Shown here one piece after another: positions 26,208 to 39,059 of a stretch of DNA of 64,000 nucleotides (positions are counted from its first letter, which is position 1; each line of letters opens with the position of its first letter). Made by a program: the position numbers and the translations under genes. Below the pieces are notes generated by a model. The model was given only the letters and a program-made list of their open reading frames with translations, made no database searches and was not told the DNA's origin. Source of the DNA: Eudromia elegans. Taxonomy: Eukaryota; Chordata; Aves; Tinamiformes; Tinamidae. Location of the stretch: the NCBI GenBank assembly GCA_003342815.1, contig PTEX01000015.1:6379151-6443150 (forward strand), given 5' to 3'.

Positions 26208-27317
26208 CGTGCATGAGTATGGGCTCTGTGTATATATGTACATATATAAACGTGAGCATGTTTGTGCATGCTTGTGTACACATATCTATACACATACATA
26301 TATACATATATAGAATGATTATATACCTATACATATATATATATATATAGGTTTTTGAATAAAACCATGGAAGGCAGCTGGTAGTTTGTATTGTGTACCA
26401 CCAGAAAACACAAAACAAAACAACAACAACAAAAAAACCCTGAAACCATAAAACTGTAGTGTTGGTCATTGATCAGAGAAGGAACAGCTCTGAAATGCCT
26501 TGATCTTTCTAGGAAACAGTCCTTTAAAAAATGTCTTTAAAGCAATCATAAAATAATTGTATGTGGTCATACATGCTATAGCTGAATGCCAGGAGGTCAA
26601 GAGATGAGGCTCTTATTCTTGTGATTAAATGGCTTCAAAAGTATGAATTGAACAGTAAATGAATATTAGGAAACTTCATGACATCACTACAATGAATGCA
26701 GGAATAGGGTGAACCTTTTCTAAAAGCTGTCTTACTACACAAAATAAAATTTAGAAGAGAGGATCACATGGATCAACTCAGGATCAACTAAAACTTTTCT
26801 TTGAAAACAGCAAAGATTAAAAGATCAAGAATTTCCAATTAGCAGTTTTTCATTACAAAGATATCATTGGCAAAAATTGAAAAATAACCCCACACTGATT
26901 CAGGATGGATTAACCTTTTTAAAGGAACCAAAATATCTTCTGGCTAAAAGGGGTAAATCTCTGCCTGAGATAAACATGACTTAACAAGTAATTTAATCTT
27001 ACCGCTATCAAATCTTCTTTAGTTATTTGCTGGTTTCTTGTTTGTAAAGAGTGCTGATTGAATAATTAAAAACCTGAAAAAGATGACTTTCTATCAAATG
27101 CTGCATATGAAGTGAAATCTAATAGACTGAAATCTAACAGATTACAAAAGATAGATATTTACATAGACAATGTGTTGGCTAAAACAAGATGATTTTGCAC
27201 ACAAAGTTTAGTCTAAAAATTCTCTTTGGAGTTATAGTTTTATTATGGAAATTTTAATATTTTTAAAACTGCTGGTTCAGACTAGTCTAATCCGCTGGTT
27301 CAGACTACACTTCTATC
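22756..27317. other. AT-rich non-coding DNA, no gene seen
   Basis: No gene or transposon is recognised. It holds the (TG)n and (TA)n tracts at 26.17-26.35 kb and a local repeat of 'acaagagctttatttt'-like units near 25.2 kb. Two copies of the 14-mer 'gctggttcagacta' (27271-27284 and 27294-27307) sit just before the next CR1. Confidence 0.55.
26174..26206. repeat. (TG)n microsatellite
   Basis: About 16 TG units, followed within 150 bp by a variable TG/TA-rich region and (AT)9 at 26332-26349. The His-Thr and Cys-Val open frames here are artefacts of the repeat. Confidence 0.95.
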
Positions 27318-27985
27318 TCCTGTTTGAGTGAGTCTTGATTGACAACAGGCTCATCATGAGCCAGTAATGTGCCCTTGTGGCCAAGAAGGCCAGTGGAATC
27401 CTGGCTTGCATCAGGAGGAGCATTGCCACAGGTCGAGGGAGGGAATCCTACCTCAGCTCTGGTGAGGCCACATCTGGAGTACTGTATGCAGTTCTGGGCT
27501 CCCCAGTACAAGAGGGACATGTTGCTTCTGGAGAGGGTCCAGTGTCGAGCGACAAAGATGATTAAGGGACCGCAGCATCTATCTTATGAGGAACGACTGA
27601 GCAAGCTGGGCCTGTTTAGCCTGGAGAAGACTGAGAGGGGATCTAATCAATATGTGTAAATACCTGAGGGGAGAACATAGGGAGGACTGGGCTAAACTCT
27701 TCTCATCAGTGGCTAGCCGTACGACAAGGGGTAATGGGTACAAATTGAAACACAGGAGTTTCAAATCCATGTGAGAAAGAACTTGTCTGTGAGGGTGACA
27801 GAGCCCTGGCACAGGCTGCCCAGAGAGGTGGTGGAGTCTCCTTCTCTGGAGATCTTCCAAACCCGCCTGGACGCCACCCTGTGCCATCCTGCAGGGGTCC
27901 CTGCTTGAGTAGGGGCTGATTGGACTAGATGATCTCTAGAGATTCCTTCCAATGTTAACTATTTTGTGATTTTCTGATTCTGTGT
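27318..27985 (+). mobile_element. CR1 LINE 3' portion
   Basis: This plus-strand CR1 starts in the block 'gtcttgattgacaacaggct' (the '[23 protein letters not shown]' region of ORF2). It runs through '[24 protein letters not shown]', '[10 protein letters not shown]', the C-terminal '[31 protein letters not shown]'-type segment and the full 3' end ('gatgatctctagagattcct'), closing with degraded 8-mer repeats 'gattttctgattctgtg'. Open frames of up to 96 codons remain, so it is only moderately diverged. At least two frame changes separate the coding blocks. It is 5'-truncated, and CR1 copies usually make no clear target duplication. Confidence 0.95.
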
Positions 27986-29037
27986 CTTTTTAATAGGTGT
28001 GATGACTAATTTTTATTCCAGCAAACTGTTAACTAAGATCAGCAATATTCGATCTTAAATGAATAGCACAGTTTCAAGTTTAATATAGTCTAAATGAATT
28101 ACAAAATATTTCTGTAAACTGCAAGGATTCTAAAGGGTTATTATACCAGCTTAACTTGACGTCATATTCTCCATCTGCTATGGCAGATGCTGCATTCCAA
28201 TATGAATATTAAAGTCATTCAGAAAACAATTTTCATAATTGTAAGAAACATTTAGAATATGAAAGGAAGATGTTATATTTTTTGATGATGTGTATGCTCT
28301 CATTACATATCTCACAGTAAATGTAAAAGTAATATATTACAGATGATTTTTAAGACTGCAGCAGAAGTCAGCTGTTGACAACTGCATTCTTAACACTATT
28401 TCAAATGCACATTTCCATTCAACCTACAATACAATTTTGTATTGTAAAATATTGTAAAATATTCTGTAATCGGTGTTTTTATTTGGCATTTTGACATGTC
28501 TGTTGTGCTATTTCAATTGTATTAGTGTTAAAATAACCAGTCATAAACCCAGTCTTAAATGAGTTCAGAAAACAAGAGGAGAGTACACAGGGAAACTTTC
28601 CCTTCCTGTCCTGATTACAGAAGGCATTTATAGCATAGAAAACAAGGAATTAAAAAAAAAATCAACACAATATGCCTAACAGAACAAATAACAAGAGTCT
28701 AAGGATTATTTTATAACATCCAGTGATCAACTCATAATTCACACATGGGTGTGTTGGAAGGATTCCGAAAAACAAAGCTAAGCAAATTTTAAAAAGTATT
28801 TAAATGTCTTTTTTGTTACATTTTGATATCATAATTTCCTATATCAAAGGAAAACAATAAGAAACAAAGGAGCTTGGATTTCTATCATTTCTGTGATACC
28901 TATTTTCATTCTTGTTTTAGAAAAATTGCTCTTTTTGAAGTTCTTTCAAGAATAAAGCTTGCTTCTGCAATTTATGTCTTTCAAGTGACTATTTTCTATG
29001 CGTGTATCTTTTCAGTTATTCTCTGATGAATCATCTT
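27986..29037. other. AT-rich non-coding DNA, nothing recognised
   Basis: No open frame, repeat family or structured motif is seen beyond short A-runs and a small 'attgtaaaat' duplication near 28440-28460. Confidence 0.5.
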
Positions 29038-29222
29038 AGTCCAGAGAGATTATGAGGAGTCCAGAGAGTCTTAGCCCAGAGAGTCTTCTTTGTTGGAGAT
29101 ACTCAAAAGTCATCTGGACTTAATCCTGGGATACATACTCTAGCTGACCCTGCTTGAACGAGAGACTAGAACTAGATGATATCTACAGGTCCCTTCCAAA
29201 CATTATTCTGTGATTCTGTGAT
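29038..29222 (+). mobile_element. CR1 3'-terminal fragment
   Basis: This short plus-strand CR1 end contains 'gttggagatactcaaaagtc', 'agctgaccctgcttgaacga', 'ctagaactagatgatatcta' and 'caggtcccttccaaacatta', ending in two 8-mer repeats 'ttctgtga'. A local duplication of an 'agtccagagag' unit around 29040-29085 adds about 23 bp relative to the normal CR1 layout. Only the 3' UTR and the last codons are present. Confidence 0.9.
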
Positions 29223-30079
29223 GTAGACTGTGGGTATGTGTATATGTGTCTCATAGGAATTGACCTTCTAGGCTGTGGATCTCCAGCCTGTGTTTCCAGA
29301 GCTGGTGGAGTAAAGAACTGTTTCCAGAACTGTTTTTTCAGCACTTTGACTTTCAAATCTGCTGCAGACCTGCTTGGAGCTTCGGTAGTTTAGGTAGTAA
29401 TAATAGTCTAAAAATTCTAAAAAAATCAAACTTTTCAGTAGCATTTTGGACAGTATGGTAATCCTTATCATCTCAAAATTGCTGCTATAATTTTTTATTT
29501 TGCACAAATATAAATCTGATTGTTTATCCTTATTATTAAAATTATAGATATAATGTAGATAGAAAATCATTCTACTACGTTCTACATTTTGGTACATCCT
29601 ACCACATCTAGTACATAAAGAACATTTGTCCAGGAACATATTTATCTGCCTCCTTTGACCTTACAGCCAGGTGCAGTATTTTGCCAGTTTTGTAAAGATG
29701 AGTTTCTCTCACTACTGTGGATTTCTCAAAGGAGTTGTAACTGTGTCTGCGGGTCTGCTCAGAGCATAATAAGTCTAATTCAGTATTTTTTCAGCTACTA
29801 TTAAAAGCTTCAGGGGCTTTCCTCAGAACACCGAGGAAAATAAAAGCAAGATAATCTATTCATTCATTTTTATCCTAGGGCTCAACAGTTATCAATAGAT
29901 TTAAAACTTTAGCTATAATGCTTACTATTCTTAACAAAGTCATTATTAGAATTATGGCAACTGTAGATTTTCCTGAAACCCACATGAGCATTAATCCACT
30001 GTACTGTTGATTGTGAATGATTGTTTACTAGCTTCAGAGCAATGACTTCTTGCTTTAATAATCCTCTGGAATCAGAACA
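29223..30079. other. AT-rich non-coding DNA, nothing recognised
   Basis: A 123-codon open frame on the minus strand (29268-29639) has no motif and a Tyr/Asn-rich, AT-driven composition. I treat it as chance. Confidence 0.5.
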
Positions 30080-30590
30080 GGCTTTTCTCAAGGTCTTCAT
30101 GTGTGACCCTTTTAAACATTTATAGACTGTAATCCAGTCCTTTCTGATCCTTGAAAAAAGAAGAGTGAACATATTCAGCTCTTGAAGCCTTTTCTAATAG
30201 AACTTCTAATCCTTAGATAAGCCATGTAGCCCCTCCTGAACACTTTCTGTTCAAGACTGTATGCAGCATTCCAAATGTGGTCTATGATAAAATTGTGTAA
30301 TGAAACCATTTCATGTCTTTAATCATATCTGACCCTTCTGTTGATGAACTTTTCGTTCTTGCTACACTGTTTTGAATACTCTTTGTGGATTAGATTTGTA
30401 CCATCATAAGACCATGCTGTTAGCTTATTTGTTACCCTGGTTATTTTTCTCTTTACAGCATTACTTTTTTTCATGCTTACTAACCTAACCTGAGTATAAT
30501 GTGCCAACATTAAATTTCCTCTACACCTGCAATTTCAGTGCATCTATATCCTTCCTTTGCACTATGTGCAAAGACCAATACCACATCAGA
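30080..30590 (-). mobile_element. Ancient CR1 remnant, RT-to-post-RT region
   Basis: On the minus strand the coding blocks resemble the CR1 post-RT region. 'RIRKDWITVYKCLKG' sits where younger copies have '[19 protein letters not shown]'. Next on the plus strand come 'gcagcattccaaatgtggtc' (the 'PHLEYC' block in antisense) and, farther on, 'tgtgccaacattaaatttcc'. The last resembles turtle-type CR1 antisense sequence near the 'CNPSKCKVMH' region. It is very diverged and both ends are lost. The match to old sauropsid CR1 is by memory of the pattern, so the outer limits are approximate. Confidence 0.5.
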
Positions 30591-32514
30591 GTAAAACCTA
30601 TATAACTTATGCTAATTTTGCAGAAAGCAGTTGTCTGTGAGAGAAGTGATTGGTGTATATATCCAGAAGGCAAAAAGCTTCAAATTAAAGTACTGTTCAC
30701 AACTTCTTAATGGATATCCGAAGATTCTCTATCAATAAGAATGTGGTAAACACTATCTAGTAACTTCAGTTAACCTTTCACTGTAGTATAATAATAGCTA
30801 ATTTAAAATATTTTCTCTTAATTATGCATTCACAATATGTTGTTACAATTGACACTAGCAATTTTCAGATGTACTGTATGACAAAAATAATAATCATAGA
30901 CTTATGACATGCTATCTGAGAATGAAACCTACTTAAGTTAATAAAGAAGATTAACATATTGTGCTTTTTCACATTTTTCATGCCCAGGATTTCTACAAAT
31001 TAATATTTAGATATCATCCTTTATTGTTAATTTTGACATATTTTCATTATTTGTCTAATTATAGGGTTCTAGTACTGCATATTTTACTTGCATTCATTAC
31101 AGAGGTGAAACACTGCTTCAAGGGAAAATGTGAAGACTATGGTATCCCACACATTGATTTTTGATAGAAAACTGTATTGACTTAAGTAAAGAAGAAACAG
31201 AAATTTAAAAAAAAAGAAAATAATTTTGTAGAATATTTATAAGTAGTTTTCATGTTGTCATGCTGTCTGTTTTTGTTGACATTGAAGAATTCTGAATCAG
31301 GCCATACATTTACTGAATGAGAATTTAGCTATATCATCCAATCTTGTGCTCATTTTTATATATTTTCAGTGAGTATCACATACTAGATATCTGAAAAATG
31401 GAGAAAAAATAAAAATCTCAGTAAAGCTTAGCAAAAGACCTTGAATGACCTCCCTGGAGCAAATTTTCTTTCTCCAGAAAGATATAATAATTTGCAGTTA
31501 GTAATTCTACAGACTTGTTCATTACTTGAACAGCTTTCCGACCAAACACCTATTACTGGTAAAGGATGGCTTGTTTGAGTTTTTAAACTACTCCTTTTAA
31601 AACTTATTAGAAAAATAATTTATGAAAGCTGAGTATAAATGTTCATTTAGGGTGGGCATCTATTCAGTGGAAATTGGATTGAGTATGGCAGGACACTGGC
31701 AGTTGCTAATGAGTTTCTGCCATAAAAGAGATGACTAATTTTAAATTAAAAAAGGTAAGTGATGAAATGGTATTTTATTGCTATGACCTTAGGTATCTAA
31801 CACCAGATTTCCATTGCTTATAAAGACATCACGATTTACAAACCACAGTGACGTTCTCTGAGGGGATTTCTGCTTAGGTTATATAGTGAAGTTCTTGGAC
31901 CTATGAGCAAACGATTGAAACCAGTGAGCAAATATTTGTGATTCAGCCTTCTTAAGTTCAGTTGATGATGAATGAAAATCTTGGATTGGTAAGATGGAAT
32001 CTTAGATTAATATTTCTGTTATTCATTGATTTTAATATCCAAAAGAACCATTATTATGATCTTGCCTTTCTGAATCCCATAGTGATTGAACGCCCACCCA
32101 GTAGATTTTGAGTTTTTTTCCCCCAGGATCTAAAGTCTCAAGGGAAAGCTTGTTAGATTTTCTATGTAGCTTACCTCAATATAGGTATATTTGTTTCATG
32201 GCATCACATCAATACTAGAAAAATCAGCCACGTATAAAGCTAATCTACATGAATTCATTATTACAGTGTCAACTGTAATAATGAAGCCATGTATAAAGCT
32301 AATCTACATGAATTCATTATTACAGTGTCAACTGTTGATCATCTTTCTTACGTTAGATTTAAAATCTCAGGTATGAAGTTTGAGCAAGGGCCTACATGCT
32401 GCTTAAATACTGCCATTTCAAAGCATAGTAACTGTGATGAACACTAACAGCAGAAAAAGAGAGTGTAGACCTGTAACGTGGTATATATGGATATGTATGA
32501 GATCCAGCATATAT
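30591..32514. other. AT-rich non-coding DNA with one tandem duplication
   Basis: Apart from the 59-bp duplication at 32226-32335 I recognise nothing. Open frames are 61-67 codons and AT-driven. Confidence 0.5.
32226..32335. repeat. 59-bp tandem duplication (about 1.9 copies)
   Basis: The unit starting 'agccacgtataaagctaatc' at 32226 repeats from 32285 with a period of 59 bp. The second copy breaks off after 'gtcaactgt' at about 32335. The two copies differ at a single position (C versus T in a CpG), which points to a recent event. Each unit includes the small inverted repeat ATTACAGT…ACTGTAAT, complete in the first copy only. That self-complementary stretch may have helped the duplication. 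Confidence 0.9.
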
Positions 32515-33137
32515 GAGATGTCAGGGACAACATGAAGGACTTCTACAAATACATCAAAAGCAAGAGGAAGACTTGGGAAAACATTAGCCTGTTGCTGAAT
32601 AGGGAGGGTTCCTTGGTGACAGAGGATGCAGAGAATGCAGAGTTACTAAATGCCTTCTTTGCTTCAGTCTTTACTACAAAAGCTAGTCCCCATGAAGTCT
32701 AGAGTGTGAATACAAGAAAGAAAAATAGAAGACAGGAAGACTTTCAGCTGTTCGAGCAGGATTGGATTAGAGATTATATGGCACACCAGACACTCATAAA
32801 TCTATGGGCTTAAATCATATGCACCCAAGAGTGCAGAGAGAACTGGTGGGTGTTAATGCTTGGCCACTCTGCATCATCTTGGTCATGAGAGAGCGTCATG
32901 GAGAGTGGGGGATATGCCAGAGGACTGGAAGAAAGCCAGTGTCAGTCCAGTCTTCAAAAAAGGCAAGAGAGAGGACCTGGGAAACTGCAGGCCAGTCAGC
33001 CTCACTGCTCTTCCTGAAAAGATGACAGAGCAGCTCATCCTAGAGACCATTGCTAGGCATGTAAAGGACAAGAAGGTGCCCAGGAGTCATCAGCATGGAT
33101 TCACCAATGGGAAGTCATGTTTGACAAACTTGATTGT
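32515..33137 (+). mobile_element. CR1 fragment: linker and N-terminal RT, no 3' end
   Basis: The plus strand encodes 'NMKDFYKYIKSKRKTWENI…LVTEDAENAELLNAFFASVFTTKASP' (32530-32700, one open frame). After a frame change and a diverged stretch it encodes 'MPEDWKKASVSPVFKKGKREDLGNCRPVSLT' and 'HQHGFTNGKSCLTNLI' (32900-33137), the start of the RT domain. It stops abruptly before the catalytic 'FSKAFD' block. Lack of the 3' end is unusual for CR1, because reverse transcription starts there, so the 3' part must have been lost or moved after insertion. Confidence 0.92.
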
Positions 33138-35457
33138 TAGTCTAATTTTTTGCACATTTTTTTTTCAGTTTCCTAAGAGAAAAATATTACTGAAAAATGA
33201 TCAGTTATCAATACCTGAACTATTTTCTCCTCCTATTAATTGTTCTGTGACATTTTATTTTAAAGGTATTGAACAGTGTCTATCTGGACCATTTAGTCTT
33301 AGCCAACTAGAGTTAAATGTATAGGACAAAGAAATACTTACTCCTTGAAAAAAATCTAAATTGGTAGGAAGGCTGAAGCCACAGCATTCATCTTGATAAC
33401 AGCAATACAGTTGACTGATTCTCTCTTCCCAAAACTGAGGGAACTCAGCTGTTGCACTCAGTTGTTCAAAGTGAATTACTTTTATTGTTCCTAAATCAAG
33501 CCAAAATCCCAAAAGTCAATTATACATTTATTGAAAACTCTTCAATGAAACCCATTTAAAGGCACAAACTACCATAAAAATGTTAGATAATGGATCTGAG
33601 TGCACTGAGAAACACAAGCAAGTGTTGCAGATCTTGATGATATCTAACAAATGATTTACCACCTTGCAGTTCAGCCATTTGTAGGGAAAACCTCATTTGG
33701 GTGTCATGAGACAGCATTCAGACAAAACAATGTACTAATCCAGACATGAATAACCCCTTAGCAGGGCCAAAGTGAAAGGTAGAGCAGTTTATAATCTAAA
33801 TTGTTAATCACTACATTTCAGTTTAGCCTACTATGGACATTGAAATGCAGTGTCTATGAACAAGCAAACCACATCTACCTAGAATAAGTATAGAAAAAAA
33901 TAGGATATCACAATAAAATATAAAACACTTTAAAAAAAATGAACCAAAGCAGAATAGTAAATGACTGTTAAGAATCTTTTTTCTATTTCCATGCCCAAAA
34001 GAATTAAATTATTTTCAGTATCAGAGAATAATGACTTACAAAGTAAGCATTTCAAAAAATGTTTTTTTCCAGATGTATTAAAAAGACAGAATGACTATTC
34101 AGTCATGAGGACAAACTTTAGTGATTTGCACTAATGATTTCTTGCTTTCATTTAGTAAACTACAATGGTCATGAAAATGAAGAATTGATATCTCCTAGGC
34201 AGGCAAGCAATTAATACATTCAGATTGGGCCTTAGCAGTAAAGTGTTCTCTTATCACTGAATCAAGGCTCTGTACTGATCAAACTGGGCCACTTTTTTCC
34301 CCCTTCGATTTATTTGCCATGTGGTATTATGGCAAAAACCACAAGGTATTTGAGGCAAATTGGAAACATCAGAGTAAATCTTGAGGCTTTCTTTTTTATT
34401 ATTTCATGAAGTTTTGTGCTCACTGGTTCATTATATATTAACTACTTGCCAACAGGTCTGAAGTAGTCTATCATTACTAATAAACACTATTAACAAGCTT
34501 TACCTAGAATGGTTGCCATACTTTCTTTGGTCAAAGACTAGGGCGAGGCACAACAGTCATATGTCACTTATGGCATTTGAAATGAAGTGAAAAGAAATAC
34601 AGAATTATATTCTATACCTATATATATGTATATACACAGTACCTATATATATGTATATACACAGTTAAGGCTCTGAGCTTCCTGTAGAGAATGACAAGTA
34701 ACTGGACTATAAAGACTTCCTGCTGACCAGAACATCTGACCACTTCCATGTAGGTTTAGAGAGCAAAACCAAGATTTCATAATAGAAGGGAGAGGTCCAG
34801 GCACAATACTCCTTTCTTGTGTCATCTGTGTATTTTTCAAAAAAGAAAAATAAGGAAACTCTGAATATCAAACTATGTAGCACAACATTTTGAAATTTAA
34901 TAGTGAAACTAAAATCTAGGATGAGAGCATTCCAGCTGTAATAGTAATTCTGAGTTCAAAACACTTCTTTCCCTTTTCTTTTAACTTTTATCCTTTTCAC
35001 GTAGACATTGTTGTTTCTCTTGAAATAGAGTTGAAATAGATTTTCTAGATACACAAATGCTCTACAAAAATAAGAACTGTATGCCTATTTGATGGAGAGA
35101 GAGAGAGAATATCAAAAGTAGAAGAAGAGCCATATCAAATCAATTCTTCCCTGCAGAGAGTAACAGCAATACTGTGTATTTTTGATAAATAAATTGACAG
35201 TCTATTCTGAAAATGTCCAAAAGTAAGTGTAAAACATTTTAAGTGGAATAGAGACTTGTAAATTAAATCCAGGGATATACTCCATATTGATTAAAATCAA
35301 CAAAGACTTTTCTAGTATGTCCACCCTTTGGGTAGACTGTTGAGAGAATGGAAAAGTAAGGAAGGACTAGAAAAGAAAATAGAATTATTACATTATAGGC
35401 TTTTGATGTGTTACATCTTCTTCACAGTTGCTACTTTGAGGTTCCACTAATCTCAGA
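33138..35457. other. AT-rich non-coding DNA, no gene seen
   Basis: No gene or transposon is recognised. A 24-bp unit ('cctatatatatgtatataca' plus four bases) is present twice in tandem at 34617-34664. The rest is AT-rich single-copy-looking sequence. Confidence 0.5.
34617..34664. repeat. 24-bp tandem duplication
   Basis: Two perfect copies of a 24-bp unit rich in TA steps and ending 'tacacagt' lie end to end. Confidence 0.9.
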
Positions 35458-35735
35458 GGCCTTACTTATACACATTGATAAGATTCCTCCCCTCAGCCTT
35501 CTCTTCTCTAAGCCCAACTCTAGAGTGCCGGCTCTCTCACCCTCAAAGGGGAGATGCTCTAGACTTTTTAGCCCTTTGCTGGACTCCACTAGCTCCATGT
35601 CTGTCTTGTATTGGAGAGCTCAGAACTGGACACAGCGCTCCACAGAGCTTAGGGCCAAAAAGAGGAGGAGAATTATGTCTCTCGACCTGCTGGCAATGTT
35701 CTTCCTAATGAAACCCTAATGGAACTCATGAATAT
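35458..35735 (-). mobile_element. CR1 internal fragment, post-RT region
   Basis: On the minus strand this covers the CR1 region from the 'RNIASRSRD' block (35680-35720) through the 'LSSPIQD' block to the 'INVYK' block (plus-strand text 'tatacacattgataagattc'). It lacks the CR1 3' end (nothing CR1-like is seen left of 35458) and the 5' part. An extra GC-rich stretch around 35525-35555 disrupts the usual 'LSE…EERLR' segment. The missing 3' end suggests a deletion or rearrangement after insertion, as for the fragment at 32.5-33.1 kb. Confidence 0.85.
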
Positions 35736-38700
35736 CCCTTTCTGTCTCTTATATGTTCATTTATATATTTCTGAAATTCTCAAATGCCTACCTTCCCTTC
35801 CGCATAGTGAAAATAAACCAGAGCTTTTGATGCTTCAGATGCTGTAGTTTTAGATGTCCCCCTGGGGAACTTTCCACTGGACCCCTTTTCTTTTTCATAC
35901 TTGTCATACTTTCTCTAGTTTTGTCTCTTTTTTTCCCAAGCGGGGTGCTGCAGTAAGACCATGCTCCCAAAAATGTGAAGGGTGTTTGTGTGTGGGAGGT
36001 TCACACTGAGGCCTTTCAAATATTAAATCATACTCCATTTCTAGCATTTGTTATTCTTTTTTATTCAGAAGCAATGGCACTTTGACAACATGATCACACT
36101 GGTTATTTACTGCAAATGTTGTTATAATCAGTTCTGTATTTGTGATGAAGACGGGCACCTTTTGAGCCTTATTTCTAAACACAGAGCTAGTAAATTGCAT
36201 ATTTCTGTCACAGCACCTTAGTTTTCTTCTCACTTTTGAACTCCTGATATCAGATACAGGGAGATGAAGAGAATCAGTGGTGACTGATTCACTTTTTCCA
36301 TCAGCCCTACTGTCACATTACAGGAAGACAAGACATGGGGAGTGTATGGTCCCCACTATTTCTGATAATCTGACAAATGCTTAAGATTGCAGTACACAGA
36401 ACATCTTCAACTGGCATGTGACAGTGTCTCTCTGTTAAAGATCATGTAGTAATTCTCATTTATACAAATTGATAATATGGACAACCTATGTCATTTCCCA
36501 CCTCCTTCCCCTTCAAATCTAAAACGTTATGGAGTAACTGACAGAGCTGTGACCTTTTTGTGTGAAGCAAGAAAGTAGAGAGAGCTTAGTCTTATTGTAA
36601 GTTCTTAACTTAAGTTTTAAGGGTTTTTTTGGTGAATGTGAGTTTTTAACCTCACATCCACAGATGCACATTTCTAGCTGTGGCACTTCTTATATCCTCA
36701 CACAAGTTATAGACTGCCCCAACACACAATCAGTAGATTGTGTAGAGTACAAACAGAAAATCATTATCAGCAGAAGCTATGGATGATGAACACTTTTTTT
36801 TTTTTTTTTTTTTACATGCTTTTAGGAATAAATAAAGCCAGGCCACTTTCAGATTGTGAACTGCATCTCTTGGGAAGTGAGATTTATTTGTTTTTATATG
36901 GTAAAGTCCAAGGAAATGCATGGAGTAGAAATGTAAACTTACATTAACGAGAAAAAGTATTGCAGAAAGCAATGATTTAAAAAAGGATTAATAGAGATTT
37001 ATCAACATAGCACAAACTATGCATGTTAGGATTACTGAACAGATAAAGGTAATCTCTATTTGGTTATGCAAGAAAATACTAAGTAAAGTGGAGACATTTT
37101 TATCACTGTTACACAGAACTGATGTCTATTGAATCAAATTAGTTATTGGAAAATTTTGAAGGACTGTTTCTTATATTGCCACTCCTCTCTTTTGTTCTGT
37201 TTTCTAGAATAAACTAGTCTCTTCTTTGATTCATTATCTTTGCAGTATCGTTCTTTGAAGATTCTCTCAATTTTTGTTTTCAAAATTTTTTCTGAAAAAA
37301 AATTTTCAGTACAAAAATTGAGAGTCAGTTCATATTTATAAAGTGACACTTTCTGGCTGCTCTTTGCTTTCATTCCTTCTGTTAGACTGTAGTTTTTTTC
37401 ACAGCTAGCAGCCGTTCTGTGTTTCTATGGTTGTAACCACAAACCAAATACAAGCCTGTTAAATGTTTTTTTCCTCTCCTTTTTTTTAAAAAGTGGAATT
37501 AGCATTCTGGATCCTGGTTCCACTCATGTTTTAGGCTAGTTCATTATCTATGGAGCTTTAATTCAAATCTGTAATTTTTATTATTGCTTACCCTGCTTTC
37601 CATTCTCAGTTTCTGCAGTATCTCCTGACTTTCAAGAGGACATACTAAGGTTTTCTAACTTTGTTTTTCAATTTCAAGCTTTAACAAAGCATATTTCAAA
37701 GACCATAGCTGGGCTAGATACTGCTCCTGCTGCTTAATGGGACTCTAATCATTTGCCCTTACTCTCTTGACGTTGAATTGACTCTTTTTTCTGTAGCCAT
37801 ATCTATTAACAGTTTTTGGCTCTTTTCCTGGCTGGCTGCATAGAACTGACCAATTAGTTATGACTTATTTGACAGCTGAAGACGTAAAGCTATGTCCATC
37901 TAGATTAGCAAAAGGTGCAGTTCAATAGAATTTGATCTATGGAAAGAAGTTACCGGATAATGTGTAACTGATAATAGGCAGTGGTTGTAGAAAAAAGTAG
38001 AATTTTTTAAAAGTTTCCATTTTCAGTTCCAAAAACCTAGAACTATATTAACTTTCTTGGTCAGAGGTCAAAACCATTTACAGTTTAAGATCACCTAAAA
38101 GATATACTGCTATACTCAGGAAAAGAAGTACTGGCAGATTGTATCTTTTTTTCTTAATGTCTGAAAGCATTTCTGTAGCATTCTGTACTAGACCACAATC
38201 ATTACCTTGTCTCTTGGACTCTACTATCTTGCTTGTGAATTGTGTTATTTTTTTCTCAATGTTATATCTATGCAGAAGTACACAAATGAAAGCATATTGG
38301 CTCACTTTTCTAAGTTCCAGTTTTCTGGAACTTAGTTCTAAGTTTTCTAAGTTGGTTTTTTTTTTTTTTTTTGGTGCCAGACCAAAGTTCTCTAATGCAA
38401 CCATGCAGCTTTTGGGATTCATTATTCAGCATGCTACTCCATGCTAGCTGTATCAAGACACCATGACAAATGCTCTATTAGGTACAAAAATTTCCAAAAT
38501 AAAATGAAAAAATTGTATTCAAAATAGGCACTTCTGAAAACCTTACAATTTCTAAAAGGTGGATTGCTTATCAGTTTTCCTACTGATAGCACCAATGTTA
38601 CCTGTTTCAATTAATAATTAGAATGCGTTTCCAGTGTAACTAAGTGTTTGTATCTGACAGTTAGACATTGATGAGTTTTGGTAAAATGCTCATCTGCCAC

Positions 38701-39059
38701 CCTACATTTATTTTTTTACCAGCAGAGATAGGAACACACATCGAAGTATATATTTTTTCTTAATCTTCCATAACAAGAAAGAACATTTACTAACATTCTC
38801 TTGAGCAGAAACTCCAACCCACATCTCACAAATGCTCTCTTCAGATTTTCTGGATGTTCTGGGACAGTTCCTTCAAATTTTTGCAGAAGCTCTTCTGCTT
38901 TCTGTTAAACATGGGGGAGCTCACAACTTTGATTCCATTTGTAGTTAAATACCATCCTGTAGTGACTTTTACTTTACCTAATACCCTTGTTTCTCCAGAT
39001 TTTGTGTTAGAATTAGATTAGGAGGCAAATAGATAAATAGAGAGAAGAAAAAGCAAATC

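Noticed and set aside
26051-26469. Minus-strand frames with poly(His-Thr) and Tyr/Ile-rich stretches
   Set aside because: Translation of (TG)n and (TA)n microsatellites; no gene signals.
27271-27307. 14-bp direct repeats 'gctggttcagacta' as a target duplication of the CR1 at 27318
   Set aside because: Both copies lie on the same (5') side of the element, so they do not flank it; a small local duplication is more likely.
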